From Sordaria brevicollis (lineage: Eukaryota; Ascomycota; Sordariomycetes; Sordariales; Sordariaceae): a stretch of DNA of 64,000 nucleotides. Under the pieces are notes generated by a model. That model made no database searches and had not been told where the DNA came from. It saw nothing but the letters and a program-made list of their open reading frames with translations. The stretch spans positions 1,922,001-1,986,000 of the forward strand of contig JAUTDP010000001.1 in assembly GCA_033439795.1 (NCBI GenBank), given 5' to 3'. The position numbers were made by a program, and so were the translations under genes. Numbering within the stretch: the stretch's first letter is position 1; every line of letters begins with the position of its first letter. Below, piece after piece: positions 46,369 to 58,257 of the stretch.

Positions 46369-47396
46369 TTTGACGGGGTTTGGGATGAACACCCAGTTGT
46401 TGTTTACTATGAACTGGTGGTTGTGGCTGAACCTCTTGGGGTCAAACTGGTGATGTGGGATGAGGTTGGTGTTGATAGGTTGGGTTGAAGAGGATCGCCC
46501 AACTTCTGTGAGAAAGGAAGAGGAAACAAGAAATGAAACAAGATTTTGAGTCGTGATGAAACAAAACTTTTATTCAAAATCCTTTCCCTACCAAAACCAG
46601 GCTACGAAGGCAACAAGCTTTGTCAATCGTGAAAGATCTGCTGTGTTTATCGATTATCAACGAGAAGATCGCATTTGTTCATCTGATGTCAGCCACCAGC
46701 CACCATCCATTGGAGAATGCGAGGAGATGGGGCGGACGATTGGGCGCCTCTGCCGGCTACCTGCTGCCTGCACTTGCCTGGGAAAAGCCCCAAGGAGTGC
46801 TAGACAGTCACTAAAACTCGGCAGGCCCAGGCGCCCAATCTCCCGCTGATTGCCGCCCTTCGGCGCATCGGGATAGGGCTTCCAAGAAGGTTCTTGGCCC
46901 ACCGGAGATCGGAGTCAAGCGTTCGGGACACGGAGGTCCGTCCCGATTTGGCAGGTGCTTTTGCCGGTCCAAGATGGTCCCAGAGAAAACACTCCGGGGG
47001 ACACCTGGACTTTGCTAGACGGAAAATATCACGATGAGCCGGAGAAAGCCGTTCTCATTTTTCTCTGTGTCAGCCGGAGGGGACAGGAAAACGCTAGGTT
47101 TTGTAAGCATCGTGAGGAGTCCGAGGTATGTCATCTGGTCTAACTATTGAGGTACAGTTGGTGATGGCTATCTCGGATTCAAACATCTCACCCATCAGCT
47201 TCACGTTGTACAACATACGATATGCTGGCTAAGCCGAAATCACAAACAGCTCTGTAGTGTATCTAGGTCCTATAGGATTCTATAGACAAATTGGAAAACA
47301 AACAACAATTCTGTAGTCTGTCCAAGTCCTCTAGACTCGCAAGGACATATGTGACTGGTTCACAAGATCATCAACATCATCAACATTAACATCAAC
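46369..47396. other. Intergenic, promoter side of the adenosine deaminase gene
   Basis: Between two minus-strand genes; no gene, RNA or repeat was recognised. Confidence 0.4.
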
Positions 47397-49211
47397 TCAA
47401 GCCCTCCTCTCCGTAGCACCCAACAACTCCGGCATCGTAGCGCTCCACCCCGGCGCCTCCTGCTGCTCCTTCAACGTCTTCGTATTTTCCCTCACCCAAT
47501 TCACCCTCTCCTCCGTCAACCTCATCTCCCTCGGCAACTCCAGTCCATCATCCCTCACCTTCCTCCCCAAAATCTCCTCCACCACCATCCTCGCCGCCAA
47601 CGCCGCCTGCGGCATGCCATGCCCCGTATACCCACCACAAACAAACAAATTCTCCCCTCCCCCCAAGGACTCGGGGACGTTTCCAACCCAGGGGCTAGCA
47701 TCTCTGCTGAAACCCATGATTCCAGTCCATTGATACGTAGCTTTGAGTTCTGTAGTCTCGTCTCCGTCCTTTGGTGTCTGTGAAGGAACAGCGCCGGTTT
47801 TGTCAATGCTAAGATCCAAGGGGTAAGGAGCCAGGTTTTGTCTGAGGTAGGTAGCCACACCCCTTTCCACGTCGTCGTCTTGCCATACCCCGACTGCTTT
47901 TGCGTCGGCGTGACTGCGAGCTCCGCCGTAGATTAACTCTCCCCCCGAGGAAAGGGGACGTTGGATGAGATACTCATCCCTTGGAAATTTCTCTTCGCTG
48001 ACGAAGGCGTAGGAGTATTCCAGCTCCGCGACTTTTCCTTTTTCTTTTCCTTTTCCTGTGGGGGAGGTAGGAGGGTATCTGGGCGGGCGCAAAGCAGCAA
48101 CCTGACTCCTAACAGGAACAATCAAGTCCTTCATCTTGGGCAACAACTTGCTCGTGTACCCGTTCGTTGCCAACAACACCCTGTTGGCCCAGATTGGCAC
48201 GCCGTCGCGGCTGGTGCGGACTAGCCACCGGCCGTCGGAAGCTTGGTGTAGGTCGGTGACGGCGGTGTTGGATTGGAGGTTGAATCCCCCTTTTCTTCCA
48301 TCTTTCTTTCTGACGCCTTCTGCGCCTGGTACTGCAGGAGGAGGGATGGGATACTTTTGTATCAACCTCTCCAACACCCACGCCACGAGCTTATAAGGCC
48401 ACAAACTAGCAGCACGCTTTTGCACCACCGCCCCCTTAACCCCGGGAACCCTCAGGTCTCTCAACGTTTCTCCCCCCTCCCCTTTTGTCTCAGCATCCAC
48501 CAAGTCCACCTCCTTCCTCAACCCCTCCGGCAAGGCTTCCACCAACCCCTTAGCCCCCTCCCACACCTCCCCCGTTAAATACCCATGCACAGTTTTTAGG
48601 GTTTTCCAATCTACTACCTCCTCTAGCCCATGTTCCTCCACAAACCCCTTGATGAAATCATAAGTAGCCAACTCAAACTCCGCCGTCTCCGAAGAAGAAG
48701 AGTAAATAAGCGGTTGACAATGACCGCCATTCCGACCGGTGGCTCCCGAGCAGGGTTGGCGCGCTTCGAGCATTAGGACGCTTGGAGGGGAGGAGGAGTC
48801 GGAGATGAGTTGTTGGGTTTGCTGCTGCCGCTGCCGCTGTTGCTGCTGGCCTGCTGCTGCTGTAGACGTAGCTGATGATAATGGAGTATGTCCAAGAGGA
48901 ACACCCCCCGTTGCTTCCAGCAGAAACCAAGCTGCGAAGGCTCCGGTGATTCCAGATCCTATGATGACCGTGTCTGCGGACCTTGGTAGGGGGAGTGTAG
49001 ATCTGTAGTTCTCTAGTCGTCTTGATTCTTCAGTGTCCTGGAGCCAGTAGGACGCCGAGGGGTAGGGCGAGGGTAGACCGGCTACGTCGTCGTCGTGGAC
49101 TCGGTTGTGCCATGGTTGGTCAAAGGTGTGGAATTGGTATTCAATTTCTCGTGTTGAATAGGTGGGGGTGTGGTAAGATGAACTGGGAGGCTCGTTATCG
49201 CGGATGACCAT
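47397..49211 (-). CDS. FAD-dependent oxidoreductase (DAO family)
   Basis: Single exon, 604 residues, ATG at 49211. The N-terminal segment (PSPYPSASYWLQDTEESRRLENYRSTLPLPRSADTVIIGSGITG) carries the dinucleotide-binding GxGxxG at about 85-90. The family signature LMLEARQPCSGATGRNGGHC is at about 147-166, and the C-terminal FAD contact region is WTGIMGFSRDASPWVGNVPE...VCGGYTGHGMPQA. Similar enzymes oxidise amino acids or gamma-glutamylputrescine-like amines; the substrate here is unknown. A Gln-rich low-complexity insertion of about 40 residues sits between the GxGxxG and the Glu that binds the adenosine ribose. Probably cytosolic or peroxisomal; the C-terminus (TERRA) is not a classical PTS1. 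Confidence 0.9.
   Translation of the reverse strand: MVIRDNEPPSSSYHTPTYSTREIEYQFHTFDQPWHNRVHDDDVAGLPSPYPSASYWLQDTEESRRLENYRSTLPLPRSADTVIIGSGITGAFAAWFLLEATGGVPLGHTPLSSATSTAAAGQQQQRQRQQQTQQLISDSSSPPSVLMLEARQPCSGATGRNGGHCQPLIYSSSSETAEFELATYDFIKGFVEEHGLEEVVDWKTLKTVHGYLTGEVWEGAKGLVEALPEGLRKEVDLVDAETKGEGGETLRDLRVPGVKGAVVQKRAASLWPYKLVAWVLERLIQKYPIPPPAVPGAEGVRKKDGRKGGFNLQSNTAVTDLHQASDGRWLVRTSRDGVPIWANRVLLATNGYTSKLLPKMKDLIVPVRSQVAALRPPRYPPTSPTGKGKEKGKVAELEYSYAFVSEEKFPRDEYLIQRPLSSGGELIYGGARSHADAKAVGVWQDDDVERGVATYLRQNLAPYPLDLSIDKTGAVPSQTPKDGDETTELKATYQWTGIMGFSRDASPWVGNVPESLGGGENLFVCGGYTGHGMPQAALAARMVVEEILGRKVRDDGLELPREMRLTEERVNWVRENTKTLKEQQEAPGWSATMPELLGATERRA
48805..48863. repeat. CTG/CCG-type triplet tract coding poly-Gln
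   Basis: Imperfect ctg/ccg triplets in the FAD oxidoreductase gene, coding QQQQRQRQQQTQQ on the minus strand. Confidence 0.7.
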
Positions 49212-50278
49212 TTTGTGAGCTGTGGTTGATGGTATGAGTGAGAGAGTGAGTTGCGTGGTTGAGAGATGGTGGATGAAAAAGAAGTGGTGACGGGTAAAGT
49301 TGGTCCTGGTCAATTCTTGAACGAATGGACCAGGCTGAAGTGTGAGTGAGTCAAAGAAGCTCCGGGGTCCGGGTGCGTCTCCCGCCTTGTACGAGGTCGA
49401 GGTTGAAGAAATGTGGAGGAGAAGGATTTCCGAAAGACATAACCGAAGCTAGAAATCCTAGGCAACTAATCATGCATGGATTCAGCCTATCATTTTTGAG
49501 GCCGCTTCGATCGCCAGAACATCACGCCGTGTATTCTCGTCATTGCCAAATCTAGTCCCCTCAAAGATCACTTCTTGTTGCTGAATATGGTATTTTTGGG
49601 ATAACCGTTTCATCCAACTGCGTTTTTAAGCTTTGGTGGCATAATATGATTCTGCAAGGCATGCTGGCGGGCTATACATACTGCAACAAATCTGCTCGTA
49701 CGATATCAAAATCCATCGCTTCGTATTCCTACGCTCAGTTAGCCTCCTCCTTCCACTCTCAGTCTAGCTTTGCCTCTTAACACCACATCTGCCATGACAT
49801 AAAGACCTTTGAAAATCCCACATCAATCTAGATACAACCAACCTCGCGGCCCTCATCCCATCTAAGAACAGATATGATCAGGAAAAAAGGAGAAAGGCCG
49901 CTTCCCGCTCTTGTATCAAACTCCCCTATGCAAAGAAAGTGTTGCGTGTGCCACCGCCGTCATCAGAAAAACCAGAACTTTTTGTGTACCAATTCTTTCT
50001 CATCAAGTATCGTCATATTAACCCGTTATTCCCTACCACAACCACGCGTCGTAAGGAATTTCACCTGATTTTGTAGCACAGACTCTCTCGTCCATATCCC
50101 TCTTCAGAGAGAAATTTTGCCGTTCAGAGGGGGACCGTGCTACTTTCGTGTAAAAAAAGAGTACCCGTGCCCAACCAGCCATAACAATGCCGTTCTTAAC
50201 TCCGTCCTTGGAAGTGTGTTGTGAAAACATTGAAAAGCAAACTGCAAGGGGCCTCGAAACAAGAAAACAAAAACCGCT
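49212..50278. other. Intergenic, promoter side of the FAD oxidoreductase gene
   Basis: About 1.1 kb between two minus-strand genes. Nothing recognisable beyond the probable promoter and the eIF2-beta 3' flank. Confidence 0.4.
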
Positions 50279-51925
50279 TTAACCCTGCATCTTTCTTCTC
50301 TTGCCGACCTGGGCAGAGAAACCGGTCTTGATGGCCTGGACGGACCGCCTGGAACCGCAAGAGTTGCAGGTAATGAAGCTGTGAAGGGTCAGCATTTGGG
50401 GCTTATGCCATCCGTAACAAGAAGTCAACTTACTAGAGACGGTTCTCGCCCTTGGAGAGCTCGGTGTTGGGGGAACGGCACGTCTTGCAGGTGACGTACT
50501 CTGTGAATCAAAAGTTAGCTTTTGTAATCATAGCAAAACCTTTTGCCCTGGTGGCGACATTATCCCTTTGACAGCCCAAAAGACATACCGATAATGTAGG
50601 TACGCAGAACGTTCTCGATCTGCTTCTGCTGGAAACGACCCTTGATGACCAGACGCCTGCTGCCGTCGACGGAACCGCTGGTACCCAATTCGGCGAAAAG
50701 GTACGAAGTAACGTGCTCGTCGGCTCTCTTCATGCGCTTGCAAATCTCGGGAAGGTTGGCAAAGATGGTCTTCTTGTTGCCTTCGCGGAGACACTGCGGG
50801 GGCGGGATCTTGTACGACCGTGTACCGGTAGAGGCGTGGTCGGGGTTCTTCTGGGAGAGGAGGGCGAAGAAACGGGACAGAAGAGGGTTGTAGGTGATGG
50901 TCTTGGTCTCGTCGTGGGCCCAAATGCCGGTGCCCTGTTCCATATCGCCGTCCTGCTCGTCCTCCTCGGGGGTGGCCTCCTCACCCTCCTTGCCCTCGAG
51001 GTTGAGGGCCTCCAGCTTCTTGGCGAACTCGTCATCCTCCTTGGCGACCTTCTTCTTCTTCTTCTTCTTCATGGTGAGGTCGATAGCACCGTCACCCTCG
51101 GCGGCGGGGGCGTCGGCAGCAGCAGCGTCGGCATCGTCCTCCTTCTTGACCTTCTTCTTCTTCTTCTTCATGAGCGAGAGGTCGAGGCCGTCATCGGCGG
51201 CAGGGGCGGCGGCAGCATCCTGGGCGTCGTGGGTGGCTTGGGAGGCATCAGTAAAGGCCCCGAGAGCGGCGGAGAGGGGCGGCGTACGAGCAGAGTGGGA
51301 CTGGGCAGTCTCCTTGATTTCGTCGGTGGGAGAGGCGACCATGGTGACAGAACCGTCGGCGTCGACAACTAGCTTCTCGTCGGTAAAGGCGACAGACTTG
51401 CGCGAGGTGCGTCTTTGGATGGAGGGCTCCTAAAAGGTTAGTATACCGGAGTGGATAAGGCGCTTAAGTTGTTCGTGGAACCTCGAGTCGCGATAGCGGT
51501 CAAGGATTTCGCCGTCAAGTGTGGATAGGAAAGCTCGGATTTTTTTGGAGTGATTGGCGGCGTTTTCGCGGTGCAGCGTGCCAGAACTTTATGGTGGATT
51601 TGGTGCTGGGGTGAGGGAGGGTTGGAGGGGCAGTCCACGTTCGGGGGAAGTTCAGGGCCGGGGGGGAGGGATGTTAAGGTGCGGGTGTACAGTGAGGGGT
51701 GTGGTGAACAGAATGGAACGCTTGTGACTTTTTTTTTTTTTGAGTGGTCGAGAAGCGTGGCCTTCCCCCCCCAGGGCTGGGCTAGGTAGGTAGAGGTAGC
51801 GTGGTGGTGGTAGGGTCGGGGACAGTAGGACGAGGACAGAGGGCGTGTCCAATGTGTGGGCGTAGAGGTACCTCTAGTGTGCTGAAGCAAGGAGATCCAT
51901 CCCAGATACTTACTTCGGAATCCAT
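50279..51925 (-). CDS. SUI3: Translation initiation factor eIF2 subunit beta
   Basis: Four exons: 51925-51914 (MDSE), 51429-50589, 50500-50434, 50378-50279; 339 residues. It is part of the eIF2 GTPase complex that carries initiator tRNA; its N-terminal lysine blocks bind eIF5 and eIF2B-epsilon. Two Lys blocks are seen ([14 protein letters not shown] and [15 protein letters not shown]), where yeast and animals have three. The core domain ([18 protein letters not shown] to [13 protein letters not shown]) and the C-terminal C2-C2 zinc finger (CKTC...CNSC) are intact, the finger being spread over three exons. The first intron is long (484 bases, perfect tactaac branch) and follows a 12-base coding exon. 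Divergent from MIM2. Confidence 0.95.
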
Positions 51926-52985
51926 GCTGGGCCACTTGTGTGTGAGTGTATACTGTAGAGGAGTGTGTGGTGTGTGTTTTGGGAAAAGATAGGTATTGTA
52001 TGTCTTGTTCTTTGTATCAAATATCCCTTCCGGTGGTGGACTCTTTGTTCGGTTGTCGAGAAGAGTGGATTTTGATGGAGGATGAGATTAGACTTTTTGG
52101 AGTGCAGTGGTTTTGGAGTTTGCGCCGGGCAAATGCGAATGGAAATGCGGGCGGGCAGATCTTTCTTTTTCGGACCTGGAATTGTTCTTTGCGGGGAGTT
52201 GGATGCTTGGGTCCTGGTTGGGTACTTTGGGCTCAAGGCTGGCGCTGGTGCTGGTGCTGGCGGCGGCGGCTGCTGTCGTTGGGCTGGAGACTTTGGACAG
52301 AGTTCACTTTCTGTGTACGGACGCACACACGGCTCTCAGGCACGCCTGTGTTTCGCTGACTTCATGACGTTGATTGAAGCGCAACTGTGAGTCAGTCCCT
52401 CCATCAGCTGACAAGTGGGGTAGAGTGTGGCTCGAGCAGCTGTCCGCCACTTGCAGAAACATCCCGAATCGCCTCCGCTTCCCCATTTTCCAGGCCGCGC
52501 ACCCCTGCCCCTAACCCGCTCAAGCCACGGCCGCACAGTCCGACACCTCTGGGCTGGCACTGGGATTTGGAGTTCTTGGCGGCAGCGAGGTCCAGCACAG
52601 CTGCACTGCAGTTGGTGCCCGTGGTCCGTCATCCGTCACCGACGAACATCAAGCTCCATCAACCTGGAAGGCGGGCCGAGTCCGAATCCATCTCCGTGTG
52701 TTGCCGTGTTTCGTGACAGCAATATTCGTTCCGCCAACAATCGACTGTCTTACGCGATCTCTTCAATATTCCGAACGACTCTGCAGGTTTCACCGATTTG
52801 TACAGTGAATTATCGCGATTCGAGCTACGAAAGCTTCAATTATCCCCCCGCGACAACCCAACCGTGCGCCGGCGCCGACGACATTTGCTCGCCTCATTCG
52901 AATCCCATAGACGATAGCTACTGTTACTCCCGATTTTGACCCCGAAACCTTGGTCGATTTCGCGACCGCACAACATACCGCAACC
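51926..52985. promoter_or_regulatory. Divergent promoter region eIF2-beta / MIM2
   Basis: About 1.1 kb between divergent starts. Alternating GC-rich segments (around 52230-52275) and plain sequence; no gene was supported. Confidence 0.4.
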
Positions 52986-53420
52986 ATGTCTACCCCCTCA
53001 GACTCCTACGTCCTACACGACCCTCACTCCCCGTCAACCGACACCGACGATGTCGACTCCCTCCCCTCCATTTCCAGCAGCATCCTAGACTCGGATTCGG
53101 AATACGATGACGAATCAGACGCGCAGAAGGAGTGGGAAAAGAGTCTTGAGCAGCTCCAGCTTCTCATGACCATGGTGCTAATACCGTTCGCGGGCAAGTT
53201 CTTGGGGCGCAAGTTTGCTTATTGGAGTAAGACAGCACCAGACAGCGATTTCATGGGACGGGGCGGAAGACGAAGGCTGGGAGAAGTCTGTTGCTAACTT
53301 GGCCTACTGCCGACAGGTTGGGGACGGTACATGGAATGGATGCACGGGGTCAAGATCGAATGGTATAACAAGACGCTATTCAACATTGCCGGTTGGGTAG
53401 GAGCCGCGTCGACGGTATGA
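52986..53420 (+). CDS. MIM2: Mitochondrial outer-membrane import protein Mim2
   Basis: Two exons, 52986-53226 and 53317-53420; 114 residues. Mim2 works with Mim1 in the MIM complex, inserting alpha-helical proteins such as Tom20, Tom70 and Ugo1 in the mitochondrial outer membrane. The first 50 residues are acidic and Ser/Asp-rich. They precede the family block QKEWEKSLEQLQLLMTMVLIPFAGKFLGRKFAYWSWGRYMEWMHG, with one membrane helix (about 57-74) and the GK-GRK-W pattern crossing the splice. The ATG context is accATGtc. The length is close to the fungal norm. Confidence 0.85.
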
Positions 53421-54068
53421 TGAGGGGGGTTGCCCGTGGTTAATGATGGAGTCTATGCGAGAGGGCGACGGACGGCAGCAGCACAATTCTCGATACGATA
53501 CTTTCTCGATATATCTAGGGATTCCAGGGATGGAACATAGTGCTTCTTTTTGGCGTTACGGTATGGGGAACACTAGCATAAAGGGGTATGTTTGGTTCTT
53601 GCACACTTTTGCGTTGAGGTCGTGAAGGACTACATGAGTGGAAAGCATTTGGATTGCCATTATACTCATGGGAGCAAGCGTTGAAGCTTTGGGCGTACTG
53701 ATCGCCAGACAATGTCAAAATTATTATTGCAGACTTTAGGTTCGATCAACGCCGGAGGCCATCAAGGTTCCTATCGTCCTTCCCATTCCTAACCCAAGGT
53801 ATCCTCAAGTCATTACACTGATCTAGGTATAATCGACAAGTATGCGACGTCGACACCTAAGAAGACAGTAACTCGAGCCAGTCCGTCATATCCATCATTG
53901 CAGTCATTATCCTTTTCTTACCACCCAAGCAGCCAATATTACCCAGGATATCCAACCTTCCGCAAATACTCTCTCGGAGCCATCCTCCCAAGTTTCCAAT
54001 CTTCCACGGCCTCTTCTCCACCTTTCTCTCTCCAGCTATCCAACGACTCCTCCATGTCTCAGGACCGC
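53421..54068. other. Intergenic, convergent 3' flanks
   Basis: 3' flanks of MIM2 and the MARVEL gene; no gene was supported. Confidence 0.4.
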
Positions 54069-54575
54069 TTAGACGCCCACCTGAGACATCGTCGGTCCAC
54101 TCCTCACACTCCCGCCCGTCCTCCTCCAGCTCATAACCGCCATCACCAAAGCCGCCGCAAACGCCGCAAACAAGAACCACATAAACGCCGTCCCCGCCTG
54201 AATCTCCCTGCACCTCTTCTCATCATCCGCACTTCCATACCCAATCCAGTTCCCCGCATGACCACCCGTATTCCCACAGTTGGCCACACCAAGCTTAGCA
54301 GCCAGTACAATACCCGCGATCACGGTAAAAAGAGTAGCAAGCGCGTCGAGAGCGAGCATCACCAAAGGGATGGCGATGCGTTGGAAAACAGCGGCGGCTA
54401 GACCGAAGAGGGCGGCGATCCAGGACAAAACGATGACGAACATGGAAAAGTTGATGGCGGCGCGGGCGGTGGAGGAGGCGGCGAGGTCGAGGGCTATGAC
54501 GTTGCCGATTAGGGCGGTGAGGATGATGAGGAAGAGGAGTTGGAGGGAGCGGAGGAGGAGGTGTATTGTTTCCAT
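54069..54575 (-). CDS. NCE102: MARVEL-domain protein, Nce102-type
   Basis: Single exon, 168 residues. Four membrane helices (about 8-30, 42-63, 69-93, 125-148) form a MARVEL fold. The loop between helices three and four has two cysteines (ANCGNTG...KRC) as in Nce102, and the C-terminus ends SQVGV, resembling the QVGV near the Nce102 end. In yeast Nce102 senses sphingolipid and organises eisosome/MCC plasma-membrane domains. The ATG at 54575 is the first in frame. Identification rests on topology and these short motifs. Confidence 0.85.
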   Translation of the reverse strand: METIHLLLRSLQLLFLIILTALIGNVIALDLAASSTARAAINFSMFVIVLSWIAALFGLAAAVFQRIAIPLVMLALDALATLFTVIAGIVLAAKLGVANCGNTGGHAGNWIGYGSADDEKRCREIQAGTAFMWFLFAAFAAALVMAVMSWRRTGGSVRSGPTMSQVGV

Positions 54576-56587
54576 TTTGGCGGTTGTTGAGGGGTGTGAC
54601 TTCTGAGTGTTGGTGAGTGTTGTTGTAGGTGGTTTAGTTATAAGCTTTGTAGGTCGTATAGGATGAGCTCAGATATCGAGAGGAATTTCTGAGGAGGAAA
54701 GGTTGTTGAGTTTGCGAGACAAAGTTCGTTGTATAAGTGGAAGTCTAAGGTCGTGAAGCAGGTGTGTCTCGAAGGTTGCTTGTGGAGAGGTACAGAGTGA
54801 TGTCCAACCAGGAATGCGAAGATGTCTCTGTCACCCTCTTTGGATACAGGTGTAAGTCGTAAGAAGGATTGCACAGGGCAAGTTCAGAAAAAGAGAAAGA
54901 ATTTCTGTGGGTGATCAACCGGTTTTATCGGGAAGGGAGTAGTGACCTTCACTGTTCAGAAAAAAGGTTCGGATTACATAGCAGAATGCCGTGCCATTGT
55001 ACCCTTCACACAAGGCACTCTTTCTCTTCTTGCCCAGGACCAACTGACCAACTGAACTGACGCAACGGCAATACACGGATAGACCCAACAACCTATCCGC
55101 GTCACAGAAAGCGCCCTTCACATCGAATGTCACTGATACTACCCATATAAAGTGAGAAGCCGATCGATGGATGGAGGGGGACTCGACGGCAATTGTACTT
55201 AGAAATGACATGGGTCAAGAGCGACGCCAAGCCAAAATGCGAAGCATCAACCCATCGCTCGCTAGTGGTGGGGCGACGAACCCTGGACCGATGACGACGT
55301 TTCTTAAGAGGCTGTCCGGCCGCTACGGTGAGCTTGGGCCTCTTCTTCGTTTCCGTGAAACCCCTTCAGTTTTCTTGAACCCTTTTGTCGAGGACGGGTT
55401 GTTGGGTGAGTGATTGGTCCGCTTTCAGTTTTTGAGGGCCGATGATCATGATTACCCCTCCATTGTTTCTTTGTTCATATGAACAGAAAGTTTGGGTGTT
55501 GTTGTTGGTGTTGGGTTTCGGTTGATGTGCTCATCATCATCGTGACAACTTAACCGGCTTCGTCTTTCGAGAATCATGAAATCAACAACTTTCCGGATTC
55601 ACTCACACACAGTTCAACTCGTTTTAGGTAACCACCTACTAAAACTTTTGCACAACAGCTGCGGTACCACCCAAACCCAAGAACATGCCCAGCGTCTTGT
55701 CTTGTCTTGTCTTCCCAGGTGGTTTATTACCGGCCAGTTACCCGTGACTTGAAGAGAATATGTACAACGCCACCCACCTCGACTCGGCCATCCGCGTATC
55801 CGGACACTGCCACATTGGTGTACGTATACTCTAAACTCTTCAACAGAGTTCAGCTAAAAAAGTGTGGCTTGCGTGCAAAGGACTCGTTTCAAGTTCGGAC
55901 ATGATATTGTCGTCGTCTTTTCTCGATACTTTGCTGTCGAATGGCATTGCTCAACTCCAGGATATCAGTCCTTGTCAGTGTTCTTGTCGATCTCCTGATA
56001 TGCTTCATCTTAGCGCCCTGTAGGCCACACTTCTTATGGATGTTCGTTTCACTGCCCCTCTACCCCTCATCCTTATAGCCTCTTTCTATGTCAATTGTGT
56101 AAGTACAACATACAAACTTCGGCGACAAGCCGATGTTTTGCAATGGGTAACTGGCATCCAACGATTTTGGACTGTTGTGCATCGCATGGCACCCTCCCTG
56201 ATCGGTAGCATGCCGCTTGAGACGGCACACGGGAGAGGCGTAAACTCATCGTTGCCAATGGATAGATAGGTGGGCGCATAAAGAATGCTTGCTGTATAAC
56301 TCCACCTTTTAAAGCTTTGTCCTGAACTGCTGGAAGAAACCGACGAGGCTGGTTGTAAAGAAAAAGAGAAAGGTTGGTGTTTGAGTACTTCGTCAAGTTG
56401 AATATGTTCATCATCCCCATACTATCCTACTCATTCGTGTCTTTCCATTTGCACGAACTTCATGCCCCTCGCTATGTCGCCTGAACGCCGAAAAACAAAA
56501 ACCCAGATATCCCCAAAAGGTATCTTTGCCCATACCAAAAACCTCAGCCAACGACTTATCCAGCCCATCTACAGTTATCATGGTATC
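54576..56587. other. Intergenic (2 kb)
   Basis: Promoter side of the MARVEL gene and 3' flank of the primase gene. It holds a cttgt microsatellite near 55694-55713. Short open frames have no recognisable features. Confidence 0.4.
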
Positions 56588-58257
56588 TTAACCCTCCATC
56601 TTAACATCCCCCTGCATCTTCCCCATATTCTTCAACAAGTAACTCCTCTTGAAGTACTCATTAGGATGGACAATAGTCTCAAGCTGCGCCGCAGTCATGA
56701 TACCGTCCTCCTTGGCCTTTTTGATTTCTTCCTTGTGAAGATGTTCGAACACCCTGTTTTTTTTTTCGTCTCTCTGTTAGCCACAATCTCTCCCATACCA
56801 TTTCATTATCCAAGGGGGCGGGGAAAACATACCGATTACAAGCCATATGAAACTTCTGCTTCTCCTTATCCTCCTTCACCCCATTCAACACACCGCGATC
56901 CGTCACGCCCATCCCCTGACTCAACAGCGTCTGGAGATTCTCCATGTTAAAGTGTCTATAAGGACACCCGTGCGCTTCGCCAGGGCCAGGTGGGTGTTCC
57001 GTCAAGATCTTTTGACAGCTATAGGGGGAGTAACCGCCTCCTCTACGATTACTGTCTCCTCCAACATCGCCGTAGGTGTGGCGCACGTTGTACCGGTATT
57101 CCTTGTTGAACGTGTCGTCTGTGATCTTGTTGAAAGACTGCCGCCAGAAGAGGAGACATTCTTCGAGGTTGAGACCGATTCCCTTTAGGAAAAGGGTGTA
57201 TTGTAGACGGCCGTAGTGCTTCAGGTGCGCGTCGCGGCGTAGGGTGCGGTGCAGGTGGGACATGCATGCTGGGAAGTGGTGGTTTGCGACAAGCGTGTCG
57301 ATGTTGCGGGCCGAGATGTCGGCTGACGAAATGGCGGAGGAGGTGCCGACGTAGGAGGCGTCGGGGGTGATGAAGTTCTTGCTCAAGTGCGCGAGGATCG
57401 GGGTAAGACGGTCGTCTTCGTCTAGCCTCGGCAGGGCTCGCGCGGTAAGTTCTAGCTGACGCTCAAGTCGGGAGGAGAATTCGGAAACGACCATGGCTTG
57501 TTGTTCGCGTGCTGGGACGTAGGCGTAGCCTTGTCGCAGGTAGACACGACGCTGTTCGACGAGCTCGGGGACGCGTAGCCACGAGACTTTGCACCATGTT
57601 TGCTCTTCTTGCGATTCGTATGATCCCTTCTTTTGTCCGAAGGACGCAGTGGCTGCTAGTTCGGAGGCCAACTCCCTCTTCTCCTCATCCGAGACCGTCT
57701 CCCAATCAAGATTCAGCGAGTTGATGAAAGCCTGGCGCTCGCGGCTGTCGTCGGCGTTTAGGCGCATGCGGAAGAGCATGGTTTCGACTCGGGTGAAGCG
57801 GCGTCGCAAGTCCTCGGTAGACGCAAAAGCGAGACGCAGGATGAAGTGGCTGTAGTGATCCTTTTGTCGCTGGGCGAAAAGTTGGGAGGAGGAAGAGCTG
57901 TTGGTGTCGAGCGGGAGGTACCTGTCGAGTAAAGGCTTCATGTGCGAGGCGGCTTCGGCGGGGGACTTATTACGGAACGAGCATGCTTCGAGTTCGGCGA
58001 GGACTATCGTGACAAGATGTTAATACTTTGGAGTCCAATGCTGGTGATTGCTATGAGACAAGCATACTTCGTAACCTGTCGATAGCCCATTGTTCAAACT
58101 GCTCGATGGTGATGTCCGCCGTTGGAGGGGTCGAGTAGAAGTTGAGACGATGGGGATAATCCGTGTCCTTGTAGGCGGCTTCGGCGAACTGTTTCTTGCG
58201 ATGGTCGAGAACGTTTCGCCTTTTGGGGTCGATACGGCTAACGTTCGATCGTAGCAT
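56588..58257 (-). CDS. PRI2: DNA primase large subunit
   Basis: Three exons, 58257-58068, 58003-56833 and 56753-56588; 508 residues. It partners the catalytic primase subunit and DNA polymerase alpha in making RNA-DNA primers. The N-terminus shows YPHRLNFYSTPPTADITIEQFEQWAIDRLR. The C-terminal iron-sulphur domain keeps four cysteines with family spacing: C310 (HFPACMSHLH), C393 (YSPYSCQKIL), C410 (HGCPYRHF) and C452 (FHMACNR, at the last splice). C346 is extra. Introns have GTATGC and GTATGT donors. The ATG at 58257 is the first after an upstream stop. A Gly/Ser loop (GGDSNRRGGG) precedes C393. Confidence 0.95.

Noticed and set aside
44524..46392. Longer adenosine deaminase start at 46392
   Set aside because: That codon is GTG; the first in-frame ATG is 46368.
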